Assembly (NCBI RefSeq): GCF_028069655.1
Contig: NZ_JAMCOS010000001.1
Coordinates: 588,001 to 652,000, forward strand
From: Acidovorax sp. NCPPB 4044
GTDB taxonomy: Bacteria; Pseudomonadota; Gammaproteobacteria; Burkholderiales; Burkholderiaceae_C
Direction: 5' to 3'
Length of the DNA stretch: 64,000 nucleotides
This document shows positions 8,478-18,393 of the stretch, piece by piece; the first letter of the stretch is position 1; every line of letters begins with the position of its first letter. Position numbers and translations under genes: made by a program. Below the pieces are notes generated by a model. It was not told where the DNA came from, ran no database searches, and saw nothing but the letters and a program-made list of their open reading frames with translations.

Positions 8478-9959
8478 ATGACAAGTTCTTTCTCCAATTT
8501 ATCGCTGGCCGAGCCGCTGGCGCGCGCCGTGGCCGAAATGGGCTACACGTCGATGACCCCCATCCAGGCAGAGGCCATTCCGGTGGTCCTCACCGGCAAG
8601 GATGTGATGGGTGCCGCGCAGACCGGCACCGGCAAGACGGCCGCTTTCTCGCTGCCCTTGCTGCAGCGCCTGCTCAAGCACGAGAACAGCTCCACCTCCC
8701 CGGCCCGCCATCCCGTGCGCGCCCTGGTGCTGCTGCCCACGCGTGAACTGGCCGACCAGGTTGCGCAGCAGATCGCCCTCTATGCCAAATACACCAAGCT
8801 CCGCAGCACGGTGGTGTTCGGCGGCATGGACATGAAGCCCCAGACCCTGGAGCTCAAGAAAGGCGTGGAAGTGCTGGTGGCCACGCCGGGCCGGCTGCTG
8901 GACCACATCGAGGCCAAGAATGCAGTGTTGAACCAGGTCGAGTACGTCGTGCTCGACGAGGCGGACCGCATGCTCGACATCGGTTTCCTGCCCGACCTGC
9001 AACGCATCCTGAGCTACCTGCCCAAGACCCGCACCACGTTGCTCTTCTCGGCCACCTTCTCTCCGGAGATCAAGCGGCTGGCGGGCAGTTACCTGCAGGA
9101 CCCGATCACCATCGAGGTGGCGCGCCCCAACGAGACGGCCTCCACCGTCGAACAGCGCTTCTACAGCGTGGGTGACGACGACAAGCGCCGGGCAGTCCAC
9201 CAGATACTTCGCACGCGCGGGGTGAAGCAGGCCTTCATCTTCGTCAACAGCAAGCTGGGGTGTGCACGCCTGTCCCGCACCCTGGAGCGCGAAGGGCTCA
9301 AGGCCACGGCGCTGCATGGCGACAAGAGCCAGGACGAGCGCCTGAAGGCCCTCGACGCCTTCAAGCGGGGCGAGGTCGACCTGCTCGTCTGTACCGATGT
9401 CGCGGCCCGCGGGCTGGACATCAAGGACGTGCCGGCGGTCTTCAACTTCGATGTTCCTTTCAATGCAGAAGATTACGTGCACCGCATCGGCCGAACGGGG
9501 CGCGCCGGCGCTTCCGGGCTTGCGGTCACGCTGGTGTCCAGCAGCGACGCCCGGCTGGTGGCGGACATCGAGAAGCTGACCAAAAAGAAGATCGAACTGG
9601 AAGCGCTGGAAAGCGACGACGATCGTCCGCGGGGGCGTTTCAACGATGGACGCCGTGCATGGCGCGATGAAGAAGCCGGCGGCGAGCCACGCGCACCGCG
9701 GCGGGATGGCCGAAGTGACGGACGCGAAGCCCGTGAAGGGCGCTCCGGCGGTGGCTACCGGGCCCCGGCCTCGGTGTCGCGTGATCCGTTCTTCGACAAG
9801 CCCTATGAAGCCGGTGCCGTGGATGCGGCGCCGAGCTGGGAGGCTTCCGTCAAGTCGCAGCCTGCCCGCAGCGGTATTTCGGCCAACATCAAGCCCAAGC
9901 GCAAGGTGGCCGCGCTGTTCAAGGCCACCGCGCCGGACGCAGAGACTTCCTCCCACTGA
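8478..9959 (+). CDS. rhlE: DEAD-box ATP-dependent RNA helicase (RhlE type)
   Basis: 493-aa helicase of the RhlE group acting on structured RNA and ribosome or degradosome substrates. Motifs in order: Q motif GYTSMTPIQ (22-30), Walker A AQTGTGKT (47-54), PTRELA, TPGRLLDH, DEAD at 160-163, SATF, then the second RecA domain with FVNSK, TDVAARGLD and HRIGRTGRAG. The C-terminal extension (about 385-493) is Arg/Gly/Asp-rich and disordered, ending in KPKRKVAALF, as is usual for RhlE. No SD precedes the ATG; a GACAAT hexamer lies 11 bp upstream, so the leader may be very short (inference). Confidence 0.93.
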   Translation: MTSSFSNLSLAEPLARAVAEMGYTSMTPIQAEAIPVVLTGKDVMGAAQTGTGKTAAFSLPLLQRLLKHENSSTSPARHPVRALVLLPTRELADQVAQQIALYAKYTKLRSTVVFGGMDMKPQTLELKKGVEVLVATPGRLLDHIEAKNAVLNQVEYVVLDEADRMLDIGFLPDLQRILSYLPKTRTTLLFSATFSPEIKRLAGSYLQDPITIEVARPNETASTVEQRFYSVGDDDKRRAVHQILRTRGVKQAFIFVNSKLGCARLSRTLEREGLKATALHGDKSQDERLKALDAFKRGEVDLLVCTDVAARGLDIKDVPAVFNFDVPFNAEDYVHRIGRTGRAGASGLAVTLVSSSDARLVADIEKLTKKKIELEALESDDDRPRGRFNDGRRAWRDEEAGGEPRAPRRDGRSDGREAREGRSGGGYRAPASVSRDPFFDKPYEAGAVDAAPSWEASVKSQPARSGISANIKPKRKVAALFKATAPDAETSSH

Positions 9960-9999
9960 AGGAGAGGCCGGGCCCCGGGTACGCTGGGCTTCGGCTTGC

Positions 10000-10842
10000 T
10001 CAGCCCGGCGCCTGGGCCTGATCGCACTGCACGCTGAGATGCTCGCGCTCGGCCAATGTGGCGCCGAAGCGCACGGCGCTCAGGCAGCCGCCCCAAACGC
10101 AACCCGTATCGAGCGCCAGCAGGTCGGGCCGGTTCATCCACCCCAGCGTGGACCAATGGCCGAAAGCGATCAGCGTGTCCCGTGTGCGGCGGCCCGGTGC
10201 ATCGAACCACGGCACCAGGCCTTCCGGCGCCGTGTCGGCGCCTTCGCTGCTTTCGAAATCCATGCGCCCGTCGGGGGTGCAGAACCGCAACCGGGTCAAC
10301 GCGTTCACGATGGCCCGCCAGCGGTCCATGCCTGACAGGTCGGCGCTCCAGCGGTCGGGCTGGTTTCCGTACATCGCCTGCAGAAAATCCGCCAATCCCG
10401 GCCCTTGCAGTTGTGCGTGCACGTCGGCGGCAAGGCGCAGCACGTCTTCTGCACTCCAGGAAGGCAGGACGCCTGCATGCACCATCAGAAGCCGTTCTCC
10501 GCCATGGCGGTGCTCCCGGGCGAGCGGCTGCTGCCTCAGCCACTCCAGCAGTGCGTCACGGTCGGGTGCTTCCAGCACGCTTTGGAGTGTGTCGCGCCGG
10601 GAGGGCTTGCGGGCGCCTTGGGAGGCGGCCAGAAGATGCAGGTCATGGTTGCCTAGCAGACTCCGCACATTGTCGCCGGCCTTGGCGCATCGCCGGAGCA
10701 CCTGTACGGATTCCGGCCCGCGATTCACGAGGTCGCCGAGGAGATAAACCGTATCCCGGCTTGGAGAAAACCCTATGTTGTCGAGCAGTCGCTGCAGTGC
10801 GCTGTCGCACCCCTGAATATCTCCAATGCAGTAGAGGGCCAT
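10000..10842 (-). CDS. apaH: Diadenosine tetraphosphatase (symmetrical)
   Basis: 280-aa metallophosphoesterase that cleaves Ap4A to two ADP and also decaps Np4-capped RNA. Motifs are MALYCIGDIQGC (metal-binding Asp), YLLGDLVNRGP, SLLGNHDLHL, MVHAGVLPSW and the late IAFGHWSTLGW. All five phosphoesterase signatures are present and the length fits ApaH (about 270-280 aa). It is encoded opposite to the flanking genes, convergent with the helicase (40 bp between stops) and divergent from the H-NS-like gene. An 8-bp palindrome TTGCGCAA lies about 17 bp ahead of the start codon. Confidence 0.95.
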   Translation of the reverse strand: MALYCIGDIQGCDSALQRLLDNIGFSPSRDTVYLLGDLVNRGPESVQVLRRCAKAGDNVRSLLGNHDLHLLAASQGARKPSRRDTLQSVLEAPDRDALLEWLRQQPLAREHRHGGERLLMVHAGVLPSWSAEDVLRLAADVHAQLQGPGLADFLQAMYGNQPDRWSADLSGMDRWRAIVNALTRLRFCTPDGRMDFESSEGADTAPEGLVPWFDAPGRRTRDTLIAFGHWSTLGWMNRPDLLALDTGCVWGGCLSAVRFGATLAEREHLSVQCDQAQAPG

Positions 10843-11036
10843 GGTTGGGTTGGGTTAATTGCGCAAGGCGCCATTGTGAAGGTGAAAGCCAAAGGCCTGT
10901 TGGATCCGCTATTGCTGCTATTGCCGGTGGGCGGGCTTCGAGAACGACAGGTTTTCAAAGTTCCGCATCCAGCACCCGGCAAGGTTTTTTCCAAATGGAT
11001 GAATCCGGGCTGGCGCACTTAATCAAAAATAGTTTC

Positions 11037-11042
11037 TATAAT
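11037..11042 (+). promoter_or_regulatory. -10 element of the H-NS-like gene
   Basis: TATAAT in an AT-rich stretch, a perfect sigma-70 -10 hexamer 33 bp upstream of the ATG at 11076, predicting a leader of roughly 25-30 nt. No convincing -35 hexamer is seen at 16-18 bp spacing. Confidence 0.6.
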
Positions 11043-11075
11043 GCGACCTCGTTTTCCACTTCCATTTCGACTGAC

Positions 11076-11366
11076 ATGACCACCAGCTACAAAGATCTGC
11101 TGAAACAGCGTGAACAACTCGAGCAGCAAATCAGCGAGGCTCGCCGCCGCGAACTGTCGGACGCGATCTCCCAGGTTCGCTCCCTCATCACGGAGTATGG
11201 CCTGAAGGCCGATGACGTATTCCCTTCCGGCCGTGCCCGCAGTGCCAGCGCCGGTACCAAAGTGGCTCCCAAATATCGCAATCCGGCCACTGGCCAGACC
11301 TGGACGGGCCGGGGCAAGGCGCCCAAATGGATCCAGAACGAAAATCGCGATCAATTCGCCATCTGA
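11076..11366 (+). CDS. H-NS-family nucleoid protein
   Basis: 96-aa H-NS/HvrA-type DNA-binding protein, a short form common in betaproteobacteria. Residues 1-50 form a coiled coil for oligomerisation (YKDLLKQREQLEQQISEARR). The C-terminus holds the DNA-binding motif YRNPATGQTWTGRGKAPKWI, including the minor-groove loop equivalent to the H-NS QGR motif. The frame is open for 1 kb upstream, but the ATG at 11076 gives the family N-terminus and follows a TATAAT promoter. It is monocistronic, ended by a terminator at 11450-11470. Base composition is less GC-rich than its neighbours. Confidence 0.92.
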   Translation: MTTSYKDLLKQREQLEQQISEARRRELSDAISQVRSLITEYGLKADDVFPSGRARSASAGTKVAPKYRNPATGQTWTGRGKAPKWIQNENRDQFAI

Positions 11367-11982
11367 TATTCAACCCCTTACCGGTTGCCGGCGAGGCACC
11401 GCTTCTGGCGTGCCCTGTCGTGCCCCGTGGACAGTGGTCGAATCCTTGGAACCCGCCCATGGCGGGTTTCTGCTTTTCCGGGGTGCATTTTCGAAAACCT
11501 CTCGGGCGGTGCTGGCGGGTGCCGATTGCAGTGCGAGGACGGGGGAGTCTTTCGATCCCCTGCGGTTTTGCAGCACCGGTATATGGGAAAGCGGTTTAAC
11601 GGCCGAGTTGCCTCGGCCTGGAATGCGCTGATTCCCGGAGGCTGGGGATATGGGGCGATGTGCCTGTGGCGGCATTTATCGCGTGCGTCCAAATGGTGCA
11701 TGCCTCGCGAATAACACAGTTCCACCTTTGTTATTGCAGGACAGAGCGCTGACCGCCGGTATCGAAACGATGTGCATACCGACACGGCGAGCCCGATGCA
11801 TGGGCAGGGTTGCGCAGCGGTGGCGGAAAGCCATTGAATTGCCGCGGTACCGAACTTCCCGCTGCCGCAGGCATCGCATGAAAAGCCTGCCGGGTGTCTT
11901 CCATTCATCGCCCCACGATTGCATCGAATTCCCGGACTGCCAGAATGGCAAGGTCGCCCCCAATTAAAAGGAGTAGTGCTAC
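11367..11982. other. 616-bp non-coding stretch before acnA
   Basis: Frames here translate to Cys/Arg-rich nonsense without family features, so no gene is called. It holds the terminator of the H-NS-like gene (11450-11470), a 7-bp inverted repeat AATAACA / TGTTATT (11710-11716 and 11729-11735) that could be an operator, and an AAAAGGAG SD just ahead of acnA. The acnA promoter must lie here but no clear -35/-10 pair was found. Confidence 0.6.
11450..11470 (+). terminator. Terminator of the H-NS-like gene
   Basis: Stem AACCCGCC / GGCGGGTT (11450-11457 and 11461-11468) with a 3-nt loop, followed by the pyrimidine-rich TTCTGCTTTT. It sits 83 bp after the stop codon. Confidence 0.7.
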
Positions 11983-14907
11983 ATGGCCTCGAAGTCCTCC
12001 GTGGTTTCCCCCCACGCTTTCGCATCGACCCTCCAGACATTCACCACCGGATCGGGCAAAAGCGGCCAGTTCTATTCGCTGCCCGCATTGGCGAGGCAGT
12101 TTCCCGAAGTCGAGCGCCTGCCGGTGTCGATCCGCATCGTGCTGGAGTCGGTGCTCCGCAATTGCGATGGCCTGAAGGTGACGCCCGAGCATGTGGAGCA
12201 ACTGGCCCGGTGGCAGCCGGTAGCCGACCGCAAGGACGAGATCCCCTTCGTCGTCTCGCGCGTGGTGCTGCAGGATTTCACGGGCGTGCCGTTGCTGGCC
12301 GATCTGGCCGCGATGCGCAGCGTGGCCCAGCGGCTGGGCAAGAAGCCCAAGAAGATCGAGCCGCTGGTGCCGGTCGATCTGGTGGTGGACCACTCGATCA
12401 TGGTCGACCACTACGGCAGCAAGAAGGCGCTCGACCTGAACATGAAGCTCGAATTCCAGCGCAACCGCGAGCGCTATGAATTCATGAAGTGGGGCATGCA
12501 GGCCTTCGACACGTTCGGCGTGGTGCCTCCGGGCTTCGGCATCGTGCACCAGGTGAACCTGGAATACCTCGCGCGCGGAGTGCACAAGCGCGCCGATGGC
12601 GTCTACTACCCCGACACGCTGGTGGGCACCGACAGCCACACGACCATGATCAACGGCATCGGCGTCGTGGCCTGGGGCGTGGGCGGCATCGAGGCCGAAG
12701 CTGCGATGCTGGGGCAGCCGGTGTATTTCCTTACGCCGGACGTGGTGGGTTTCGAGTTGACGGGCCAGTTGCGCGAAGGGGTGACCGCCACCGACCTGGT
12801 GCTGACCGTGACCGAGATCCTGCGCCGCCACAAGGTGGTGGGCAAGTTCGTGGAGTTCTTCGGAGAGGGCACGCGCACGCTGTCCCTGCCGGACCGCGCG
12901 ACGATCGGCAACATGGCGCCCGAATATGGGGCGACGATGGGGTTCTTCCCCGTGGACGAGAAAACCATCGACTACTTCCAGGGCACGGGGCGCACGCGGA
13001 CCGAGATCGAGGCATTCGAGGCGTATTTCCGGGCCCAGGGACTGTTCGGCGTGCCGCAGGCCGGGGAGATCGATTACTCGCAGGTGGTGCGGCTCGACCT
13101 CGGCGATGTGACGCCGAGCCTGGCCGGTCCCAAGCGGCCGCAGGACCGCATCGAACTCGGCAAGGTCAAGGAGCAGTTCACCGCGCTGTTCGCCAAGCCC
13201 GCGGGCGAGAACGGATTCAACCGCCCGGCCGAACTGCTGCACACGCGGCACCACATCCACCGCGGCGATGAAGGCGTCTGTGAAGACGTGCCCGACGAGA
13301 AGGCGACGCCCGCGGGCGGCCCGCGCTTCCTCGTGGAGATGGAGCACAACAAGCCCCGGCTCGCGGTCAAGCACGCCGACCCGTCGATCCGGCTGCCGGC
13401 GAAGGGCTCGGACCCGACCATCGGCAATGGCGACGTGCTGATCGCCGCGATCACCAGTTGCACCAACACGTCCAACCCCAGCGTGCTGCTGGCCGCCGGC
13501 CTGCTGGCCAAAAAGGCGGTGGAGGCGGGCCTGAAGGTGCAGCCCCACATCAAGACATCGCTGGCGCCGGGCTCGCGCATCGTGACGCAGTACCTCACCG
13601 AAACGGGCCTGCTGCCGTACCTGGAGAAGCTGGGCTTCGCCGTCGCGGGCTATGGCTGCACGACCTGCATCGGCAATGCGGGCGATCTGGCGCCCGAGAT
13701 CAACGACGCCATCACGGGCAACGATCTGGTGTGCGCGGCGGTGCTGTCGGGCAACCGCAACTTCGAGGCGCGCATCCATCCCAACATCAAGGCCAACTTC
13801 CTCGCGAGCCCGCCCCTGGTGGTGGCCTACGCGATCGCCGGCACGGTGCTGCGCGACCTGATGAGCGAGCCGGTGGGCAAGGGCCGCGGAGGCCGGGAGG
13901 TGTACCTGGGCGACATCTGGCCCAGCAGCGAAGAGGTGCACCAGCTCATGAAGCACGCGATGAATGGCAAGGCGTTCCGCGAGAACTACGGCAAGGTCAA
14001 GACGGACCCGGGCGCGCTGTGGGGAAAGATCCAGGGCGTGACCGGCGACACCTACAACTGGCCCGCGAGCACCTACATCGCCGAGCCTCCGTTCTTTGCG
14101 AAATTTGCTATTGATTCTGTAGCAAAGAATTCAATGGATCCGGCGGCATCAGGCCAAAAAGAGTCTCAATCCGTGCTGGGGGCGCGCATCATGGCCCTGT
14201 TCGGCGATTCCATCACCACCGACCACATCTCGCCCGCGGGCTCGATCAAGGAAACCTCGCCCGCGGGCCAGTGGCTGCTGCAGCACGGCGTGATGAAGCA
14301 GGACTTCAACAGCTACGGCGCCCGGCGCGGCAATCACGACGTGATGATGCGCGGCACCTTCGCGAACGTGCGGATCAAGAACCTGATGATTCCGCCCAAG
14401 GAGGACGGCTCGCGCGAAGAGGGCGGCCTGACGCTCTTCCAGAACGAGGGATCGCACCACGGCACCAAGATGTACATCTTCGATGCGGCCATGCAGTACA
14501 TGGCGCACGGCACGCCCACGGTGATCTTCGCCGGGGAGGAGTACGGCACGGGTTCCAGCCGCGACTGGGCGGCCAAGGGCACGCAGCTGCTGGGCATCAA
14601 GGCCGTGGTGGCGCGCAGTTTCGAGCGCATCCACCGCTCCAACCTCGTGGGCATGGGGGTGCTGCCGCTGCAGTTCCGCGGCGACGACTCCTGGGAGTCG
14701 CTGGGCCTGAAGGGGGACGAAACCATCGACGTGGTGCCCGATCCGGCGCTCGCGCCGCAAAGCGATGCGCGGCTGGTGATCCGCCGCGCCGACGGCACCC
14801 GCCAGGAAGTGACCGTGACCCTGCGCATCGACACCCCCATCGAGGTCGACTATTACCGCGCCGGCGGCATTCTTCCCTACGTGCTGCGTCAGCTGCTGAC
14901 TTCCTGA
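11983..14907 (+). CDS. acnA: Aconitate hydratase A
   Basis: 974-aa iron-sulfur aconitase interconverting citrate and isocitrate in the TCA cycle. The 4Fe-4S ligands are Cys 493 ([10 protein letters not shown]) and Cys 559 and 562 ([12 protein letters not shown]). Domain 4 carries [16 protein letters not shown], the substrate-binding [12 protein letters not shown] and [20 protein letters not shown]. It is somewhat long for AcnA because the linker before domain 4 (about residues 707-726) contains an in-frame copy of the dispersed palindromic repeat seen elsewhere in the window. A strong SD (AAAAGGAG) supports the ATG. It appears monocistronic; no citrate synthase or sdh genes are in view. Confidence 0.96.
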   Translation: MASKSSVVSPHAFASTLQTFTTGSGKSGQFYSLPALARQFPEVERLPVSIRIVLESVLRNCDGLKVTPEHVEQLARWQPVADRKDEIPFVVSRVVLQDFTGVPLLADLAAMRSVAQRLGKKPKKIEPLVPVDLVVDHSIMVDHYGSKKALDLNMKLEFQRNRERYEFMKWGMQAFDTFGVVPPGFGIVHQVNLEYLARGVHKRADGVYYPDTLVGTDSHTTMINGIGVVAWGVGGIEAEAAMLGQPVYFLTPDVVGFELTGQLREGVTATDLVLTVTEILRRHKVVGKFVEFFGEGTRTLSLPDRATIGNMAPEYGATMGFFPVDEKTIDYFQGTGRTRTEIEAFEAYFRAQGLFGVPQAGEIDYSQVVRLDLGDVTPSLAGPKRPQDRIELGKVKEQFTALFAKPAGENGFNRPAELLHTRHHIHRGDEGVCEDVPDEKATPAGGPRFLVEMEHNKPRLAVKHADPSIRLPAKGSDPTIGNGDVLIAAITSCTNTSNPSVLLAAGLLAKKAVEAGLKVQPHIKTSLAPGSRIVTQYLTETGLLPYLEKLGFAVAGYGCTTCIGNAGDLAPEINDAITGNDLVCAAVLSGNRNFEARIHPNIKANFLASPPLVVAYAIAGTVLRDLMSEPVGKGRGGREVYLGDIWPSSEEVHQLMKHAMNGKAFRENYGKVKTDPGALWGKIQGVTGDTYNWPASTYIAEPPFFAKFAIDSVAKNSMDPAASGQKESQSVLGARIMALFGDSITTDHISPAGSIKETSPAGQWLLQHGVMKQDFNSYGARRGNHDVMMRGTFANVRIKNLMIPPKEDGSREEGGLTLFQNEGSHHGTKMYIFDAAMQYMAHGTPTVIFAGEEYGTGSSRDWAAKGTQLLGIKAVVARSFERIHRSNLVGMGVLPLQFRGDDSWESLGLKGDETIDVVPDPALAPQSDARLVIRRADGTRQEVTVTLRIDTPIEVDYYRAGGILPYVLRQLLTS
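14101..14160 (+). repeat. GCTAT-N7-GTAGC repeat with CGGCGGCAT tail inside acnA (copy C)
   Basis: TTGCTAT-TGATTCT-GTAGCAA (core 14107-14123) followed by a tail containing TTCAATGGATCCGGCGGCAT, closely matching copies A (25851) and B (41065). It lies in frame within acnA, encoding about K707-K726 in the linker to domain 4, a stretch unlike the family and lower in GC than the flanking codons. Confidence 0.75.
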
Positions 14908-15021
14908 AAGGTGGCTCGACCGGACGGACGGGCCACCGCCCGCGCGGCAGGGTCGATACACTTGTGACGATATGTTTGTCGCGTAGCCCGTCACGAGCCA
15001 GCCTGCCCCCACGACCACGCC

Positions 15022-18000
15022 ATGCGCCCGTCCCGTACGCCGACCTTCGGCTCTTTCTGCCGCGCCCTTCTTTCTGAAACCCCGGCCGTCACCGCCATGC
15101 TGGTGGTCGCGGGGATGGCGCTGCTGCTCGTTCCCATCGTGCAGTTGCTGGGGCCGGGGCTCAAGGGCCTCCATGGGCTGGAGCCGTTTCTGGACATGGT
15201 GGGGGTTCTGATCGGGCTGCTGGCCGTTTCGGTGTCGCTGCACATGCTGGACGAGAGCGCCCAGGGCCGGGCCAATGTGCTGGTGCTGGGCCTGGCCACG
15301 GCAGCGGTGTGCAATTTCCTGCACGGCGTGCTGCAGCACGAGGTGATGGGCGTCGTCGAGAGCGGCCGCATCCATGTGTCGGGCTATTTCGCGATGTGGG
15401 CCCGCGGTGTCGAGGCTGCCACTCTCTTGCTGTTCGCGCTGCGTGCCTCGGGGCGCGGCCCCGGGCGGGCGTGGGCCGTGGCAGCCGCCGGCGTGTCCCT
15501 GGCCATCGTCTGGACGGCCACCGCAGGCTGGCCGGAGCGCCTGTCGGCCGTTTTCGGCAGCGCCTTGCCCCAGGTGAGCGGCGCGGTGTCCGGCGTGGTG
15601 CTGGCACTGTCGGCGGCCCTGCTCTACGGATTGCCTCCGCGGGCGGGGGAAGCATCGCCGGGCCATGGCCGCCGGCACACCATGGCCGCGGCGGCTGCGT
15701 CCATGGCGGTGGGCCGGTTCGTGCTGCTGCTGCCGGCAGGCCCGTCGGCATGGATCGATACGCTGTCGCACGCTTTCCATGTGCTGGGGTATGCGCTGCT
15801 GTTCCAGGCGGTGTTCGTGGCCGGCATCCGCCTGCCGTTCGCGCGGGTGCGCGAAGCGGAATCGCGGCTGCGCGAGAGCGAGCTGCGGCTCCAGCTGCTG
15901 GGGCGCAACCTGCCCGACAGCGTGCTCTACCAGGTGGTGCGCGAGCCCGACGGCCGGCGCCGTTTCGTGCACATGGGCGAGGCGCTGGAGCGGCTGGTGG
16001 GGCTGCGCGCCTCCGAAGTGATGGAGGACGCAGGCCGCCTGTTCGCGCAGATGGAGCCCGAGGACCGCGACGCCAGCGCCGCGGCCGACGAGGCCTCCTA
16101 CCGCACGATGGGCGTGAGCGAATCGGTGGTGCGCATGCGGCGCACGGACGGGCAGCAGCGCTGGATGCGCCTGAGTTCTTCGCCGCGGCCGCTGGGCGAC
16201 GGCAGCGGCCGTGTGATCTGGGACGGCGTGCTCACCGACGTGACCGAGCAGCGCGAGGCACAGGATTTGAGCCGGGCGCACGAGATCCAGCTCGCCAGCC
16301 TGCTGGGCCGCATGCCGGGCGGCGTCTCCCGGCTCGACCACGATCTGCGCATCCTCTACGTCAACCCGTCGCAGGCGCAATGGCTGTACCGCACGGCGGA
16401 GGAACTCGAAGGCCAGTTGCTCACCGACGTGCTGCCCGCCGAGCTGATCCATTCCCTGCGTCCGCAGGTGCTGCGCGCGCTGCAGGGCCACACGGTGGTG
16501 TTCGAATACCGCACGCCGGGCAGCAGGTCCGGCCCGCTTTTCTTCCACACGACCATCGTGCCCGAGACGGGCCCCGACGGCCGGGTGGCCGCGGTGGTGG
16601 TGTTCGCGTTCGACCTGACCGAGCAAAAGCGCCTGGCTCTGGAGCTGGCGCAGCAGCGCTCGCGGCTGGCGAGCCTCGTGAACGCCATCCCGGACGTGGT
16701 GTTCCTGAAAGACGCGAACGGCGACTACCTGTCGTGCAACCCGGTGTTCGAGCGGTTCGTGGGCCGCCGCGAGCGCGAGATCATCGGTCTCAGCGACGAA
16801 GAACTGCTGCCGCCGATCGAGGCCGCGCGCGTGCGCCAGCTCGACGAGCGCGCCATGTCCGCCTGGCAGCCGCTGGTGTACGAAGAAACGCTCACCTTCG
16901 CGGAAGACGGCTACGCGGGTTATTTCGAGACCATCAAGACGCCCATCCGCGATCTGCACGGCCACGTGACCGGGCTGCTCAGCGTGTGCCGCGACATCAC
17001 CGACCGCAAGAAGGCCGAGCAGCAGATCGAGCTGCTGGCGTTCTTCGATGCGCTCACGGGCCTGCCCAACCGGCGCCTGCTGCTGGACCGCCTGCAGCGT
17101 GCCAGCGCTGCCTGCCAGCGCAACCACCAGCTGGGCGCGCTGCTCTTCATCGACCTGGACAACTTCAAGGACCTGAACGACACGCTGGGCCACGACATGG
17201 GCGACCGGCTGCTCGTGCTCGTGGCGCAGCGCCTGCAGGAGTGCGTGCGCACCTCCGATACCGTGGCGCGCTTCGGCGGCGACGAGTTCGTGGTCATGCT
17301 GGAGAGCCTGGACGGCGACGTGGCGCAGGCCGCGCTGCAGGCCGAGCAGGTGGCCGAGAAGCTGCTCGCGCAGCTCAACCAGCCGTTCCCGATGGGCGCA
17401 CAGGAGCACTACAGCACGCCCAGCATCGGCATCACGCTGTTCGGCGACCAGCGGCGCAGCGTGGACGAATTGCTCAAGCGCGCCGACCTCGCCATGTACC
17501 AGGCCAAGGCGGCCGGGCGCAACACGCAGCGTTTCTTCGATCCGGACATGCAGGCCCAGGTGACGGCGCGCTCGCAGCTCGAAGCCGACCTGCGCCAGGG
17601 CATCGCCCGGCAGGAGCTCACGGTGCATTTCCAGCCCATCGTGGACGGCAGCACGCGCCTGTGCGGCGCCGAGGCGCTGGTGCGGTGGCGGCATCCCGAG
17701 AAAGGCACCGTCAGCCCGGCGGATTTCATTCCGCTGGCCGAAGAGACGGGCCTCATCCTGCCGCTGGGCCGCCAGGTGCTGCAGATCGCCTGCGAGCAAC
17801 TGGTGCGCTGGGCGGAGCACCCCGCCAGTTCCGCGCTCACCGTGGCCGTGAACGTGAGCGCACGGCAGTTCCGCCAGCCCGATTTCGTCACCGAGGTGCT
17901 GGAGACGCTGGTGCGCACGGGGGCGAATCCGCAGCGGCTCAAGCTCGAGCTCACCGAAAGCCTGCTGCTGGGCGATGTGGAGGACACCATCGCCCGCATG

Positions 18001-18393
18001 GCGCAACTCAAGCGGGCCGGCGTGGGCTTCGCGCTCGATGATTTCGGCACGGGCTATTCCTCGCTCAGCTACCTCAAGCGCCTGCCGCTCGACCAGGTGA
18101 AGATCGACCAGAGCTTCGTGCGCGACGTGCTCACCGACCCCAACGACGCCGCCATCGTGCGCACCATCCTGGCGCTGGCCAAGAGCCTGGACCTGCAGGT
18201 GGTGGCCGAGGGGGTCGAAACCGCCGGGCAGCTCAGCTTCCTGAAGCTGCACGGCTGCGAAGGCTTCCAGGGCTATCTGTTCGGGCGGCCCGTGCCGGTG
18301 GCCGCGTTCGAGCGCGAACACCAACTGCCAGGCGCCGCGGTGCCTCCGCCGTCTCCGCCCACGGGGCAGGACGTGGTGGCTTCCGGCGCATGA
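15022..18393 (+). CDS. Membrane GGDEF-EAL protein with PAS domains
   Basis: 1123-aa bifunctional-type cyclic-di-GMP enzyme. Residues about 20-270 form eight membrane segments resembling a MASE3-type sensory domain (tentative). Two to three PAS-like domains follow (about 285-670). The diguanylate cyclase domain has GGDEF at 752-756 with an RTSD inhibitory I-site five residues before it. The phosphodiesterase domain has EAL at 884-886, NVSARQF, ELTES, DDFGTGYSS, KIDQ, EGVET and FQGYLFGRP, so both active sites look intact. The stop overlaps the next gene's ATG (ATGA). Net activity cannot be read from sequence. The short upstream region shows no obvious promoter. Confidence 0.9.
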   Translation: MRPSRTPTFGSFCRALLSETPAVTAMLVVAGMALLLVPIVQLLGPGLKGLHGLEPFLDMVGVLIGLLAVSVSLHMLDESAQGRANVLVLGLATAAVCNFLHGVLQHEVMGVVESGRIHVSGYFAMWARGVEAATLLLFALRASGRGPGRAWAVAAAGVSLAIVWTATAGWPERLSAVFGSALPQVSGAVSGVVLALSAALLYGLPPRAGEASPGHGRRHTMAAAAASMAVGRFVLLLPAGPSAWIDTLSHAFHVLGYALLFQAVFVAGIRLPFARVREAESRLRESELRLQLLGRNLPDSVLYQVVREPDGRRRFVHMGEALERLVGLRASEVMEDAGRLFAQMEPEDRDASAAADEASYRTMGVSESVVRMRRTDGQQRWMRLSSSPRPLGDGSGRVIWDGVLTDVTEQREAQDLSRAHEIQLASLLGRMPGGVSRLDHDLRILYVNPSQAQWLYRTAEELEGQLLTDVLPAELIHSLRPQVLRALQGHTVVFEYRTPGSRSGPLFFHTTIVPETGPDGRVAAVVVFAFDLTEQKRLALELAQQRSRLASLVNAIPDVVFLKDANGDYLSCNPVFERFVGRREREIIGLSDEELLPPIEAARVRQLDERAMSAWQPLVYEETLTFAEDGYAGYFETIKTPIRDLHGHVTGLLSVCRDITDRKKAEQQIELLAFFDALTGLPNRRLLLDRLQRASAACQRNHQLGALLFIDLDNFKDLNDTLGHDMGDRLLVLVAQRLQECVRTSDTVARFGGDEFVVMLESLDGDVAQAALQAEQVAEKLLAQLNQPFPMGAQEHYSTPSIGITLFGDQRRSVDELLKRADLAMYQAKAAGRNTQRFFDPDMQAQVTARSQLEADLRQGIARQELTVHFQPIVDGSTRLCGAEALVRWRHPEKGTVSPADFIPLAEETGLILPLGRQVLQIACEQLVRWAEHPASSALTVAVNVSARQFRQPDFVTEVLETLVRTGANPQRLKLELTESLLLGDVEDTIARMAQLKRAGVGFALDDFGTGYSSLSYLKRLPLDQVKIDQSFVRDVLTDPNDAAIVRTILALAKSLDLQVVAEGVETAGQLSFLKLHGCEGFQGYLFGRPVPVAAFEREHQLPGAAVPPPSPPTGQDVVASGA

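Noticed and set aside
11378..12040. A 220-codon minus-strand frame between the H-NS-like gene and acnA
   Set aside because: It is rich in Cys, Arg, Pro and Ser without motifs, overlaps the acnA start and a terminator, and has no SD.
14149..18324. A 1391-codon open frame on the minus strand opposite the first GGDEF-EAL gene
   Set aside because: The plus-strand frame has full catalytic motifs. The minus-strand product is a His/Gln/Arg/Gly-rich low-complexity string, typical of antisense frames in high-GC DNA.
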